This document shows positions 1 through 11,390 of a stretch of 64,000 bases of DNA, piece after piece. Origin of the DNA: Castanea sativa (Eukaryota > Streptophyta > Magnoliopsida > Fagales > Fagaceae); contig NC_134018.1 of assembly GCF_040712315.1 (NCBI RefSeq), positions 20,243,335 through 20,307,334 of the forward strand, read 5' to 3'. Position numbers and translations under genes: made by a program. The notes under the pieces are model-generated. The model was not told where the DNA came from. It did not search any database and worked only from the letters and a program-made list of their open reading frames with translations. Numbering within the stretch: the first letter of the stretch is position 1; every line of letters starts with the position of its first letter.

Positions 1-1626
1 CCGGAAGAGAAGCACACTGCATTACATAGGAAGGGATCGCCGCTGAGGAAGCTTGAATTAGGACTGCACAACCCGCCAAGGAGAGCAAATTTGCTTTCCA
101 ACCCGCTAATTTCTGATTCACTCTATCTAGAATAAAATTATACTCTTGGGACGACATGCCTGGATGTCTAATGGGAATGCCCAAGTACTTTCCAAGGCAG
201 GGAGTGGATGCAAAACCAAGGATATCACAAAATGGTTCCCTATCATCCATATCAACATTGGGGAAGAAAAACACCCTTGACTTAGCTTCACTGACTGTTT
301 ACCCTGACATCTTGCAAAACTCATCCAGCACTTCTCTGATGGCACAGCAATTGACACCGTCTGCTTTGGCAAAAAAAACCAAATCATCCGCAAACATCAA
401 ATGGGAGACTGAGGGGCCTCTATGTGAGACTTTAATCGAACTCCAAAGCTTAGCATTACATTTCTCCTTAATGAGTTTCCCAAGAAAATCAATGCATAAA
501 ATGAAGAGATAAGTTGAAAGAGGATCCCCTTGCCTTAACCCTCTTGATGGGTAAATCGGATCCAACGCTTCCCCATTAAAAACAATCGAAGTGGAAACCA
601 TTGTCACACAACTCATAATAATATCAATCAAATCAGAAGGCATGTTCACTCTTATAAGCATATCACGAATGAAACTCCACTCCAATTTATCATACACCTT
701 CTCAAGATCAATCTTCAAAGCCATATAACCAACTTTCCCCTTTTTTTTGCTGAGGGAATGGATGACCTCCTGAGCTATTATGGCATTATCAATGCCCTTT
801 CTATATGGGGCAAAAGCTGATTGGTAAGGGGAAATGAGCTTATCCAGATACGGTCTCAACCTGGCAACAATAATCTTTGACACAATTTTATACACCGTGT
901 TACACAGGTTGATGGGTCTATAGTTGCTGAGCGTTTCCGGACCTTGAATCTTCGGAATAAGAGCAATATGAGTAGTATTAAGGTAATCCGGAACTCTTCT
1001 ATCAGCAAATACTTTTTGACCTCATTAATAACTGAGCTACCCACAATAAGCAAAAATCTTTGAAAGAAACCAGCATGTAAACAATCCAGCCCAAGAGCCT
1101 TAAATGCTTTCAGAGACCACAATGCTGCCTTTATTTCCTCCTCTGACACCTCACCACTAATACTACATTGTTCCTCCTTTGAAAGCCTAGCTTGCTAAGG
1201 AGAAATCCTAGGAGGAAGGAGAGAAACACTAGAGAAGGAAGAAGTATAAATATCACTATACCCATTCTTCACATAATCTTTGACATCCTCTTCCTGATTA
1301 ATCCACTCACCCACTGAGTCTTTAATCGCCAAAATCTTTTTCATTTTTCTCCTCACCAAGGTAGAGACATGATAGAAAGTTGTATTCCTATCCCCTTGAA
1401 TCATCCAATTAAATCTAGATTTTAACGCCCATAGCTCCTCTTCTTGATTCAGTATAGTATCAAGGTCCCTAAGGAGGTTGTTTTCAAGGTTAAGGAGGAA
1501 AACCGAAGGTTTCGCCAACAAAGCTCTCTGAATGCCATTTAATCTTGTCATAATGGTCCTTTTCCTAACAAAAATGTTTCCAAAATGCTCCTTATTCCAC
1601 CTGGTAGCCTCTCTAGTAAAAGTCTC
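1..1626 (-). pseudogene. LINE ORF2, linker and reverse transcriptase domain (runs off the edge)
   Basis: Segments at 1195-1551, 856-1149 and 299-895 in different frames together cover the linker (WMIQGDRNTTFYH motif) and RT fingers and palm. Visible are RGLRQGDPLS and the catalytic box FADDLVFF. A frameshift near 1010 separates Glu-Val-Lys-Lys from the continuation containing Thr-His-Ile-Ala-Leu-Ile-Pro-Lys-Ile. A stop at about 299 is followed by recognisable RT thumb sequence down to base 1 (Leu-Gly-Ile-Pro motif near 190). The RT would copy the LINE RNA at a nicked target. At least three lesions make it non-functional. The C-terminal zinc finger lies outside the window. Confidence 0.9.
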
Positions 1627-2490
1627 AATAGCCTGCCCTAAACCTGAGCTCTACCTCCAAGCCTGAGAAACAATGGTAGGAAAATTGCAATCAGATAGCC
1701 AACAAGATTGAAACTTAAATAATTTCCTCTTGTTCTCATGAAGTCTCGGCTGCAATTCCATCAGAATAGGACAGTGATCGGAATGGCACCTCGTGAGGTG
1801 AACAACTCGAGCCTCAAGGTACATCAGACACCATTGGGAATTTACAAAAAATCTGTCTATCATCTCCTGAATAAGAGCCTGAATTTCCCTTCTATTAGTC
1901 CAGGTAAACCGTGGACCCAAAAAACCTATGTCAATCATACTACAAGCATCCAAACACTCCTTAAACTGAAGAGCTCTATTAACACTCACCCCCCTTCCTC
2001 CAAATTTATCACCCCCCATCAGTGGCTCATTAAAATCACCCGCCATTACCCATGACATATCATGAAGGTCAGCCATTTTCATAAGATTATTCCAAAGAAC
2101 CTGTCTTTCAGCACACCTGGGACTTGCATAAATTGCAATTAATAACCAGTTAAGGTTAGAGGATCGTACCTTAACAACCACATGAATTTCTTGTTCTGTT
2201 TTTGCTAGTTGGGTGATCTCCACCCTATCTTCATTCCACAGCAACCAAAGACCACCCGCATAACCAATGGTGTCAGTGTGTATAGCACCATCAAAAGGCA
2301 AATCATCTGTAATCTCCTTCGCCCTATTTCCCCCAATCCGAGTCTCCATCACTAATAAAACAGCTGGGTCATGAAAGCGGACCAACTCTCTAATATGCCT
2401 TTTAAAAGCAGGCTTCATCGCACCTCTACAATTCCAAGCAATAATATTCATGAGGAACAAATTGGGCAGGGGAGAGGCAATCATCAACAT
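1627..2490 (-). pseudogene. LINE ORF2, N-terminal AP-endonuclease domain
   Basis: About 280 residues of endonuclease/exonuclease/phosphatase fold. Visible landmarks are the N-terminal AWNCRG motif (metal-binding Asn), METR in the second block (catalytic Glu), a YASP motif, MAGDFNEP (Asp and Asn of the active site) and the C-terminal SDHCPI (Ser-Asp-His). The nuclease nicks target DNA to prime reverse transcription. All key residues are present here. The frame stops after Gln-Ala-Trp-Arg near 1651, and the same reading resumes downstream in broken segments leading to the reverse transcriptase. The start Met before Asn-Ile-Ile-Ala-Trp at about 2449 fits the family better than the more upstream Met at 2490. 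Confidence 0.9.
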
Positions 2491-3133
2491 GAAGTAGAGG
2501 CTCCTCCTCCACCCTCAATATCCATCCCAGTAGCTTCTGGTTTTTATTTGGAGTCACACTCAGTAGTAGTATGGCTTCCCAAACTAAGCATCGAACCCGT
2601 TCCCTCCATGGATTGCTCATTCCCTTCCACGCAAATACCAAACGTAGGAGACTGCCCTTCTTCGCACTTACTTTGGTCACCAATACAATCATCCTCCATA
2701 CGCTCTACATCATGAGATCAGACCAGCCCCAAACTAGGTTCGGGAACGCACAGATTTTGGCAAGCACTACTTCTGGCCTCTCCACCACTGTTACCACTAC
2801 CTTGGTTACCCATATTTGACCCTTCACTAATTGTAGATTGAGCCTTAGCAGTAGTTCCCTGCTCTGAACTCCCATTGGTAAAGGCATGGTTAGACAAGGA
2901 GTTGAAGAGGAGGGACTTGTTGACGACTTGGTGTGTAGAAGAACCCACAAAACTACCAGACACATTAAAGGTTGCCCTAGATCGAGCCAGGGCTTTTTTT
3001 CCCTTGACTGAACCTTGCGGGTTGGGCTTAGTGACCGAATTGGCCTGCTCTAGCTTTGTGTCCGTTTTCACAATCTCAGCAGGTTTTAGGCTTAAGCCCG
3101 ATAGTCTTATGCCCCTTAATTCTTTAAACCCAT

Positions 3134-3925
3134 CTACATTTGTGATGCTAAAGGCACCCTGGCCCTATCCATTGCTTTCGATGGAGAAACTTTTCTTTTA
3201 GTCTCCCTCGAAGGCCCAGCGGATGGATCACCCCTTGTAGGCCCTTCACTGGCCCAAAGAGCTCCCATAAAACTTCGGTGTGGGTACCTTACTTGCACAT
3301 TCTCATGACCAAGTGGTCCCCTGTTGGTCCTTTGATTCCTAGCTCCACCCATCTTACGCAACATCACAATCCACAAACCATACGTACTATCATGCACACT
3401 CTCCTCCACGTTTTCCTGTGTAGTTTCAGGCACGATCTCGTTGGACCCTACCTCTCCCTTGTCAGCATATGCCCCACAAGAATTGCATGACCGAGTATTG
3501 TCCTTCGCCGGCTCCATACCCGCCGTCTCCTTTGACATCACATCGTGGCTGATTGAGTATGGACAATTTTCTCGCTTATGTCCCATTCTTCCACAATCGA
3601 AACACAGCTTCTGTATGCCTTCATAGCACATTGGTTGCTCAAGCTTTCCAATCCTAATAGCTGTGACTAGAGGCTTTGTTACGTCGACTTGAATACACAG
3701 CCTAGCGAACCGTCCTCTAGCCTCCGCCGCGGTATGAGTGTCCACCCTTAAAACATTCCCGATGGCTTTCCCAATCAGATATAGTGCTTCAGCATTGTAA
3801 TACTCTATCGGCAGCTCGTTCAGTCTAATCCAAACTGCAATTGATGAAACATTTGCCAAGGTCGGTTTGAAATCAGGTTCCCAAGGCCGTATGGAGAGGA
3901 AGTGACCACCAATAAACCATGGCCC
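3134..3925 (-). pseudogene. LINE ORF1 fragment: DUF4283 plus CCHC zinc knuckle
   Basis: Reading in from 3925 gives the end of a DUF4283 domain (Gly-Pro-Trp-Phe-Ile-Gly-Gly, then an Arg-Pro-Trp motif), a typical beta-rich stretch, and then a zinc knuckle CFDCGRMGHKRENC with CX2CX4HX4C spacing. A low-complexity tail rich in Ser, Gly, Lys and Arg follows. The ATG at 3859 is internal, and the frame is open upstream of it to the truncation point. In plant LINEs this protein binds the element RNA. Further open frame between 2718 and 3071 looks like the distal tail of ORF1 after a frameshift. It cannot make a complete protein. Confidence 0.85.
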
Positions 3926-3940
3926 CTAAGTGTGGTGTTT

Positions 3941-4060
3941 TCTCCAATTTTAGTGTTTTCTTAGGATTCAAGGGTATTGTACTCAATTGAGTACATTATA
4001 TTTCCCCCTCTCCCTAATTGAGTACATTATATTTCCTAAGAAAACACCAAAATTGGAGGA
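3941..4060. repeat. Short inverted repeat (about 25-bp arms)
   Basis: The arm at 3941-3965 and the arm at 4035-4060 are reverse complements with one or two mismatches, separated by about 70 bp. The loop holds two direct copies of an AATTGAGTACATTATATTTC block (around 3985-4004 and 4016-4035). The whole could fold into a hairpin, and it lies against the truncated 5' end of the LINE. It resembles a tiny MITE or a deleted transposon end. No target duplication is evident. Confidence 0.6.
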
Positions 4061-4340
4061 AATTATATTGTTATACTCAATTATATTAAATTATACTCAA
4101 TTAATTTGTAGCATTAAAATATATTTACTTAATTGGAAGTATTGATTATATTGTTATTAATTACTAAATTATATTTTATCGGCAATTGTAGTATTAAATT
4201 GCATTTTAGTAATTTGAATAAATTAAATTATATATTTGTTAATTTTTAGGATTAAATTATAATTTTTTAATTATTAAATTATATTTTATAAATTTGAAGT
4301 ATTAAATATTATTTTATTGAAAAATTCCTTAAAGAGCTAT
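4061..4340. repeat. AT-rich degenerate repeat block, no gene
   Basis: Imperfect iterations of a TAATTxxxAGTATTAAATTATATTTTA-like phrase occur about every 60 bp. Base composition is strongly A+T and no open frame is present. Confidence 0.45.
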
Positions 4341-6477
4341 TAAGGCGGCCTTAATTTTCGCCACAACAAGTTATATTCCCGTCATAATAACTCCAAGCCT
4401 ACTCTTTCTTTATTGCAGCAGCTTTAAAATTTTGAATGTTGTCACAATAGGTCAAAATGTTGTCACAACAAAAATTCTGAATTCCCTCTAAAACTCTTCG
4501 GTTCCCACCAAATCACTTAGTTAAAAATTGGGGTCTTTTTACTCTTTCACTCAAATCAAACGCTCTCTACCTCATTCTCCCTCACTCCCTTTCTCACTCT
4601 CCCTCACCACCTGACCACCACCGTCGACACCACCACCTCCAGCAACACAGCCACCGCGGCCATCCTCGGACTCCTTCCCTCCCTCAGTCGCCTGACACAC
4701 CCCTGAAGGTATAGCTTCCAGCCATTTCATTATTTAGCACTTTTTTTTCTTTCCATTTTGTCCTTTCTCACTTTTAACTCTCACCCTCACTGCTTTAGGA
4801 GAGAGGGAAGGAGGACAGCCTTGGCCTTAATTTCTGGTTTTCATTGTTTCAGTTTTTGTGTCACTGATTTTCCGAGCCACCAATTTTTCCCATTTAATTG
4901 AAAGCTTGTCTTTTTCCCATTTAATTTTTGTACTACAATCAACTCCTTATCAGTCCAATCCCAAACAAAAGGATAAACTAAAAAACATAAAAGAAAGAAA
5001 CTTTCTTGCTATTGAAACTTGAAAGTGAACTTAATTAGGTGGGTCATATATAGCGGACTCATTCAGAACATAAAAAGCAATTGGATAATGTTTAATGATC
5101 TTCTATTGCTCCACTCCCATTGCCACATCACTGTCTTTTCATTCAGTTGGTACAGTTGCCATTTTTTTTTTGTGATTTCTTTTTCATTAAATTAATTTAC
5201 TATTGTTTGTTTTTAATCTGAAATTTTAAACTTTTTTGGAAATAACGTTTGCGGGGGTTTTTTTTCCCCTCTATAAATTTGAATTGGTTTGGTTCTAATG
5301 AATAACCGTTTTCTGGGTTCTGCAGATTTGAATCTCTCTTTCAGTGTTAGGCTTAAAATTTTTAACTTTGACAGTGTAAGTCATTCTTTCTTTCTAATGC
5401 CTCTTTCCAATTATTTGTTAATTTTCTCATCTGGGTATACGTTGTTATATACTAAATTTGATTCAATTGTTGTTGGTCTTTCTAGGTAAATGTGGGAACT
5501 GGAATGTGTTTGAATCTGATTTCTCTGTGTTTGTGTCTGTGATAGTGATAGTGATAGTGATAGTGATAGTGATAGTGATAGAGGAATGATTGTTTTGATC
5601 CAAAGAGACATATGGTCATTTAATTTTGATATTGCTTTAAGCTGAATGTTCTATGAGATGACTGATTAGTTGTAATACATGGTTATAGTTGTTGGTTTAA
5701 AAAAAAAATTCTTTAACTTGGGAGTGTTGGTTACTGTATTCGAAGAAAAGGAATCATTTTGTGTCTTTTGTTGTTACTTGAATTGTGAGTGTTTTGGTGT
5801 TGCCCACTTGGGTATTTTTAATTTCAGGTGAAGTTGGAGATAGGTTTTGATTTTAAGTCATTTTCATGATTTACTTTGTGTGAATGAGTTTCTGTTTGTT
5901 TGGGTACTTATTTTGGTTATTTGTGGGAGTAATTTTTGTTGAAATGAATGGTTGAGTAGGTAGATCTTTGTTGAAAGAGTGTGTTTTGGGTTTTTGAGCT
6001 AGAGTATGTCATAGCAATATAATTCAAATGGTAAGTAAAGGATGGATCTGTATCGAGAATGACATATTATCAACGTATAACATGCTAGAGCAGAATACAT
6101 TGTCTAATATGGTTTTTATTATTTAAAATCTGACATGGAATGAGCTATAGATTATGATGACTGGTTTGGTTTTCAATGACGGGACATGCTTTTTGAATAG
6201 GTTTAGCCTTATAAACAAAATTTTAACACTTAAACATAAGTAATATAACTAAAAATTTAAAGACTTGGGTGCGAGTGGTTTACAAGGCTTTTTATTTTTT
6301 TGGCTACTGAAAGTTATTAGGAAAATGTGCCAAGCTGTAACTATCTGCATTTCTGAGTTTTACTGATCAAAGTGGATGTTTTGATTAGTTGGCACCCTAT
6401 GCTTTCACTTATGAAGTTACACTTTCCTTTGCCTTTTACCTGGTGGTAATTAGGCATTTGTTAGTTGTAGCTTCTGA
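4341..6477 (+). other. Non-coding leader region of a probable CACTA-derived transcript
   Basis: No supported ORF. The start holds short repeats of a GTCACAA/GCCACAACAA phrase (4358-4480), which look like subterminal repeats of a CACTA element. A pyrimidine-rich, CCACC-rich stretch (4560-4720) follows that looks like a 5' UTR, then long T-rich intron-like sequence leading to the TNP2 fragment at 6540. I could not find a convincing CACTA terminal inverted repeat, so the outer limit is uncertain. Confidence 0.35.
5539..5581. repeat. Hexanucleotide microsatellite (GTGATA)n
   Basis: Seven consecutive GTGATA units, uninterrupted. Confidence 0.95.
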
Positions 6478-6539
6478 ATGGCCCTCTATGCTGAAGTTTA
6501 CTACCAACACTCATTTATTGCTTATGATGAAGTAGTTGT

Positions 6540-7013
6540 GTGCATGAGACTTTGGATCAATATGGCGCTTTCCATGGGATGCTGCATGACTTACACCCCA
6601 TGCATGATATGGCACCGGATTCAATGGACGAAGGTCCTAGTGTACAACAAGGTCCAGATGGTCCTTCTGTGCAACAATCGGTTGAAGGTCCCAATGATGA
6701 TGCAAAAAAGTTTTACCACAGAATACAAGATATGGAGAAACCTTTATACAAAGGGTGTACGTAATTTAGCATATTCTCAGCCATTGTGGTTTTGTACCAC
6801 TTAAAGACTCTTTGTGGTTGGACTAACAAATCGTTCACTCTGTTGCTTCAAGTCTTGCAAGATTTACTTCCTTCGGATGCTAAGTTGCCAAAAGATTGTT
6901 ACGAGGCTAAGAAGATAATTACGGATTTGGGTTTGGGTTATGAGAAGATTCATGTTTTTCCTAATGACTGCATGCTTTATTGGAAGGAAAAGAGTAACAT
7001 TGTAAGTTTGTAA
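6540..7013 (+). pseudogene. TNP2-like CACTA (En/Spm) transposase, N-terminal fragment
   Basis: One frame runs from Met 6540 to 7013 with a single TAA at 6762-6764. After an acidic low-complexity start, the sequence has the family pattern Pro-Leu-Tyr-Lys-Gly-Cys, then LYHLKTLCGWTNKSFT, LPSDAKLPKDCYEAKK and GLGYEKIHVFPNDCMLYW. This is the conserved N-terminal block of TNP2 proteins before the catalytic core. It ends at a stop shortly after the Asn-Asp-Cys motif, so the DDE domain is absent. TNP2 proteins are the transposases of CACTA elements. The plus-strand Transposase_24-like exon 1 kb downstream belongs to the same kind of element. Confidence 0.8.
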
Positions 7014-8088
7014 CAAATTATACTTCTAAATTTGAATGTATTGTATTTTGAGTTGGAAAGAAGTTCTTTGATTAACGTCACATGGTAGGGACTTTAATTA
7101 AAGGGGAGACTGGTTTCTCATTGCCCAACCTTGTCCTTGATTAGGTTGTTGGCATTATTAGATTAGATTAGATTAGGGTTGTTCAATGTTAGGAAACTTT
7201 TGTTTATAACATTATTATTATTTTTTAGTTAAACCAACCTGCATCTGATATTAAAGTAAGAATAAAGACATGTCCTTTTAGGACCTATGAGTTTGACCAT
7301 ATTTTGCCCCAACAAACCTAAAATTGCAGTAAACAACACACTCACAAATATTTGTAGAAAGTTGAAATATGGCATAGAAAATTGGGAATTGTCCATATGG
7401 TACCCTTTGAATTTTTCATCCAATTTATGGTTGGGAAACCAGAAATTTTTTCATATTTTCCAACCATCCACACACATAGCTCATATTTTTCATCCAATTT
7501 TTCTACTTGTAAAGTTTGAAGTTGAGTTCACATGGAGGTTCAAGAGTTCAACCAGTTTCCATGCTTTTAATTAATGTATTTCACAATAAATTGCAGCTGA
7601 AGGTATTGTTAACTAATCCTCACTAGCATTGTCTTGTCTTGGAAGATAAAGGTCATTCTCTAAAAACAAAGACATTGCTATTTCTAATTATCAAAAAAAG
7701 ACCCACTACTATTTCTAAGAAATTAGTAACTAATCATATTTACTACTACCCTAGTAAACCAAGAACTGGAGCACTCGATCTTAGATGTGACACACTCAAT
7801 TTCAAAAGCTATGACAAGCTCTTCTTACAATGAGCTCTAGTGAACTCGCTAATTATACTTAAATTTTTAACACTAATAGCTGCACAATTCATACCATTTC
7901 ATATAAAGATTTTTTTGATCAAATCTCACAGAAAAAGCTGATTGTGCCAGACAAAATTGTACAGCCTCTTTTATAATAACTCCAACCCAACTTCTATATA
8001 TGTAAAAGCATATTACTCATGTTGGCATGTGTATTATTTCCCTCGTTGCTAATATGTTGTCTTGTTTATTTGTGAGTACTAGGCAAAG
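7014..8088 (+). other. Non-coding sequence between the two CACTA protein remnants
   Basis: AT-rich, intron-like, with no supported ORF. It contains a short GATTA tandem near 7160 and two direct copies of a CATCCAATTT phrase (7418 and 7491). An acceptor-like TACTAG precedes the exon at 8089. Confidence 0.4.
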
Positions 8089-8490
8089 ATGGAACAACTT
8101 ATGACAACGGGGCCACAGTTGCGGGGAAACGACATTGAGGCTGGCATACTTTGGCAACCTGACGTTGCATTTGGACAGGTTATCGGTGCAGAGAGAGGTG
8201 GCCATGTTAGAGGGGTAGGCTTTGGTCCAACCCCCTTTGGCAATCGTGCAAGGTCAATGGATGACAGTACGCCACCTCCAACATCTATTACAATCGACCA
8301 AAGAGTTATGGAGTTGTCTACTCAAGTAGAAGCAATGAAGGAGAAATGCATTCGTTATGATGCCCTTGAAGCTGAAGTGAGGTTAATGCGGAGGATGTTG
8401 ACTCGACTGTGCCCATCGTTTCCGAGTGTGTCTATGGTAAGAAGTTTGAATACAAAGTATGTTGTGTCATATGCATTAGATATATGGTAA
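8089..8490 (+). pseudogene. Transposase_24 (Ptta/En-Spm) C-terminal exon
   Basis: The frame from ATG 8089 encodes a short segment ending PDVAFGQVIGAERGGHVRG followed by VGFGPTP, the signature of the plant Transposase_24 family (Pfam PF03004) of the CACTA/En-Spm group. A coiled-coil-like helix (Glu-Leu-Ser-Thr-Gln-Val-Glu-Ala-Met) follows and the frame ends in unrelated residues after Pro-Ser-Val-Ser-Met. A splice donor may end the real exon near 8435 (GTAAG). The N-terminal part of the protein is not visible upstream. Members of this family are thought to help TNP2-type transposases bind element ends. This is a partial, probably dead copy. Confidence 0.75.
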
Positions 8491-8849
8491 TGTAGATATG
8501 GTAATGTAGATTGTGGCCCCATGATAATGGAAAACACCATGCTTTTCTTTCCTTCAAAACACAGTAACATCTTCAATAATCCAAAATCTGTACCATGTAA
8601 GTGGAATGCCCTATTGAGGGTCAGATATAGTATAGTTGTGTCTCTTGTTTAGTTCAATCTCTAGATTTGCGCAACAATTAGAAAATTACTAGGCTTAAAC
8701 AAAGATATATATTAGCAATGGAAGGTTTAATGTTCTATCTTTCTCACTGGTCAATAAGTTATATAACACCGCTAGTTGATATAAAATGTGTTACTGTTTG
8801 TGGGTATTTGTGCGTCTGAAAATGTGCATTTTTGTTCATGTTTGTATGG

Positions 8850-9170
8850 TGATTGGTGAGTTGTCATGAAGTTTCCGTGATGCAAAATAATCAGATGAAA
8901 TTTTGTTTGGAAATGGATTATGGATAATTTATGAAGTTAATGGGTTATTGGATAGTATATGATGTTTTTTTTGTGTGTGTAGGTGATTGGTGAGTTTTGA
9001 TCTGATGAATTTTGTTGTGAAATGGGTTATGAATAGTATGTGAAGTTAATGGGTTATTGGATAATATATGATGGTTTTGTGGGTTTGTGACTATAGGTGA
9101 TTGGTGAGTAATGAAGTTTCTATGATGCAAAGTAATCAGATGAATTTTGCTATGAAATGGGTTAAAATTC
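8850..9170. repeat. Imperfect tandem repeats, period about 120 bp
   Basis: Three copies of a unit containing GGTGATTGGTGAG, CAGATGAATTTTG, GAAATGGGTTATG and GTTAATGGGTTATTGGATA can be aligned by eye. The last copy is partial and runs into the microsatellite at 9187. Confidence 0.75.
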
Positions 9171-9184
9171 TTATGAATATGCAG

Positions 9185-9186
<2 letters not shown>

Positions 9187-9233
<47 letters not shown>
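9187..9233. repeat. Compound microsatellite (TG)n(AG)n
   Basis: About 7 TG units followed by about 17 AG units. Further CT-rich patches lie at 9310-9355. Confidence 0.95.
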
Positions 9234-9235
<2 letters not shown>

Positions 9236-10429
9236 TTTTCCATCTATATAGAAGTAATATTAAGCAAGAGAGAGAACATTTTTATGCCTACAGTTTCACA
9301 GGAAAATGATTTCTCTCTCTACTAGATAAGAATGTCTCTCTCTCTCTCTCACTCTGGCTAGATCAATTTGGGTTTTTTTTGGCACTAAATCGATTGGGTT
9401 TGGTGATGATGAATCCAAGTTGTGGCTTTGTTTTCTCTCTCCCTTCCGCTAGATTAACATTGGTCTGGGTTTTTCTTTTGAAATTGGTGATGTTGAATCC
9501 ATGTTGTAGCTGTGATAGTAGGTTTGGTGGTAGGTGTGGGTGTGGTGATTAGTTTGGGTTTTGATTTGGGCATGGGTTTGGGTATGGTTGTGGCCGTTTC
9601 TTTCTCTCTCTTCTCCACTCTATCTGGGTGGTTGTGGGGTGGCTGTGGGGTGGCTGTGTGTTATGGTTTTCAAATTTAGTGGTGGTGATGTTGTGGGGTT
9701 TGATTAGTTGTGGTAGTGATGGAGGTGGGAGTATGCTCTTCTCTACTTTGTATTTCTACTGAAGGTGGATTTGAGGAGTTTAGGAGTGAGTTTGCTGAAA
9801 TCTAATGGTGGATTCATGGTTGTGTGGTGTTTGTTTTCAGGCATATTTGCTCTTACTTTAACTAGTTTGTAGGAAGTGGTTTTTAACAGGTGGGATAACT
9901 GCAAAAAGCTTCCTTTGTGTATGTATCTATTGGGTTTGTAAAAAAAAAAAGTTAGGGAAAACTAAAACTGAAAGTTGATGCCAAAAAAAAAAAAAAGAGT
10001 TAGAAACAAAAAATGAGAATAAGATTTGAGTATAGAAAATGAATCCACACTTGCCACAAACCAAACAGGGCCTGAGTGTCTCTTTAGGCAAGAGGTCATT
10101 CACATATTTGGTTTGTTTAATTAATCCTAATTTTAACTTATTTTAGTTATTAACTGTGTGCTAGGTTCTTTGTTCCTTTTTTTATTTTTTATTTTTATAA
10201 TTTGAGAAACAATTTGTTCCTAAATTTGTAATGTATATTAGGCACATATGCAACTATTGAAGTGCCTTATGACTTATGTACTCTCACAGGCTTAGCTATA
10301 GTAAGATTCACTTCTTGGTGTAGATGAGATGATAAAGGAGAATCTCAAAGGTATATCTTTCTTCTTTTTTTTGGTAAATAAGGGGTATCTTCTTTTGTGT
10401 TTATGCGTTATTATTACTTGTATTTATTA
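9234..10429. other. Gene-free GT- and T-rich stretch
   Basis: Contains repeated TGGTGATG/ATCCA(A/T)GTTGT phrases (9400-9510), GGTGGCTGTGGGG repeats (9625-9655) and A-runs at 9940-9995. No ORF, RNA gene or transposon end could be supported. Confidence 0.4.
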
Positions 10430-10640
10430 AATAGTTGCAATTCCTTTGTTTATTAATCAACTTCTTGATTCATGGCGGAAAATTTGTTGGTGAGCCATGT
10501 TTAATTTATGAATTCATCTTTACAGATGGTATTTAGTAGTCACGAGGACCCATTTTTGGGCTGTTTAAATATCTTATGAAGCAAAATGTGTAGTCTACTA
10601 TGCTATGCATAGATAATTTACGTGATTCAAATACTGTTAT
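10430..10640 (+). repeat. Dispersed segment, copy 1 of 3 (unidentified, exon-like)
   Basis: Contains GAGGACCCATTTTTGGGCTGTTTAAA (two pieces: 10541-10552 and 10557-10567), preceded by an acceptor-like TTTACAG. The same order of phrases occurs at 14940-15330 and, more weakly, at 44730-44960. Compared with copy 2 it lacks about 70 bp after GTTTAAA. Multiple stops occur in all frames. Confidence 0.5.
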
Positions 10641-10748
10641 CATTTATGTTAGTATATAAAATCATGAAAGAGTACTTAGTTATTATGTTGAATTGGTATG
10701 AGCTTCTATGGTATGCAACCAATTGTTTTGGATCTACTTTTTACGAGG

Positions 10749-10890
10749 TAGCAGGGTTTGGAAGCTGTTATTGAGAAGGGTATCTAGTAAGAGAATTATG
10801 TACTGTGTGATAATATTCATCGAAAGAAACATGAAAATCCAGCAGCATTACATGATGGGATGAAACAAGTATGCCACATTATAGAATATA
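10749..10890 (+). repeat. Direct repeat, first copy (partner at 11183-11320)
   Basis: Shares GCAGGG, GGAAGCTGTT, AAGAGAATT, GTACTG and AGCAGCATTA...GATGGGATGAAACA...GTATGCCACATTAT in the same order as 11183-11320. In one frame the end reads HRKKHENPAALHDGMKQ followed by a GTATGC donor-like site, so this may be an exon of an unrecognised gene. The reading frame is interrupted upstream. Confidence 0.6.
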
Positions 10891-10989
10891 GTATATATAA
10901 AATGCTATTTTACTCAAAATCCACTACAATTAACAAAACTCAATAAACTGTTTCTCACGAATAGTGTAAATTGTGAAAATTATATCTCA

Positions 10990-11180
10990 TATACACAAAC
11001 ATAAACCAAATGGAAGTGATGGATTAGCAAAGAACATAATAATATGAAATCTCCACATTAATGGATTTGAACATAAACCTATGGAAACTTATATAAAAAA
11101 ACATAAACCAAATGTAAGTGATTGATCAGCAAATAACATACCAATATGAAATCTCCACATTGATGGATATGAGCTTGATT
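10990..11180. repeat. Tandem duplication, unit about 110 bp
   Basis: The block ACATAAACCAAATG...AAGTGAT...TTAGCAAA...ATATGAAATCTCCACATT occurs at about 10996-11065 and again at 11100-11163 with scattered changes. Confidence 0.65.
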
Positions 11181-11182
11181 GC

Positions 11183-11320
11183 TAGCAGGGCAAGGAAGCT
11201 GTTCTTTATGGTATCCCATAAAAGAATTGTGTACTGCATAAAATATTTCATAAAAAGAAATATGTAAATCGAGCAGCATTAGAGGATGGGATGAAACAGG
11301 TATGCCACATTATAATATAT
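11183..11320 (+). repeat. Direct repeat, second copy (partner at 10749-10890)
   Basis: Aligned by eye with the first copy at roughly 80 percent of positions. It ends in ATGAAACAG|GTATGCC, a better splice-donor context than the first copy. It lies just downstream of the minus-strand host gene. Confidence 0.6.
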
Positions 11321-11390
11321 CTAAGGTACTATTGTTATAAATCACAGTGTTGCAATTTCATGGCCATGAAATGATAAAGTAGGAAATTAC

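Larger units (their letters stand above)
1..3925 (-). mobile_element. LINE (L1-type non-LTR retrotransposon), 5' truncated, 3' end outside window
   Basis: Read on the minus strand, the stretch encodes an ORF1-like nucleic-acid-binding protein, then an APE-type endonuclease, then a reverse transcriptase, which is the order of plant L1 elements. The upstream limit lies near 3925: ORF1 is open only from a Gly-Pro-Trp inside the DUF4283 domain, and a stop precedes it. The N-terminal half of ORF1 is therefore missing, as expected of a 5'-truncated insertion. The 3' end with its poly(A) would lie beyond base 1. ORF2 carries frameshifts and stops, so the copy is dead. No target-site duplication can be checked because one end is missing. 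Confidence 0.92.

Noticed and set aside
3985..4035. GTACTCAATTGAGTAC palindrome as a possible operator
   Set aside because: It lies in a non-coding repeat loop with no gene next to it.
7229..7833. Frames of 64-95 codons on both strands between the CACTA exons
   Set aside because: Codon content looks random and there is no domain. It is treated as intron-like sequence.
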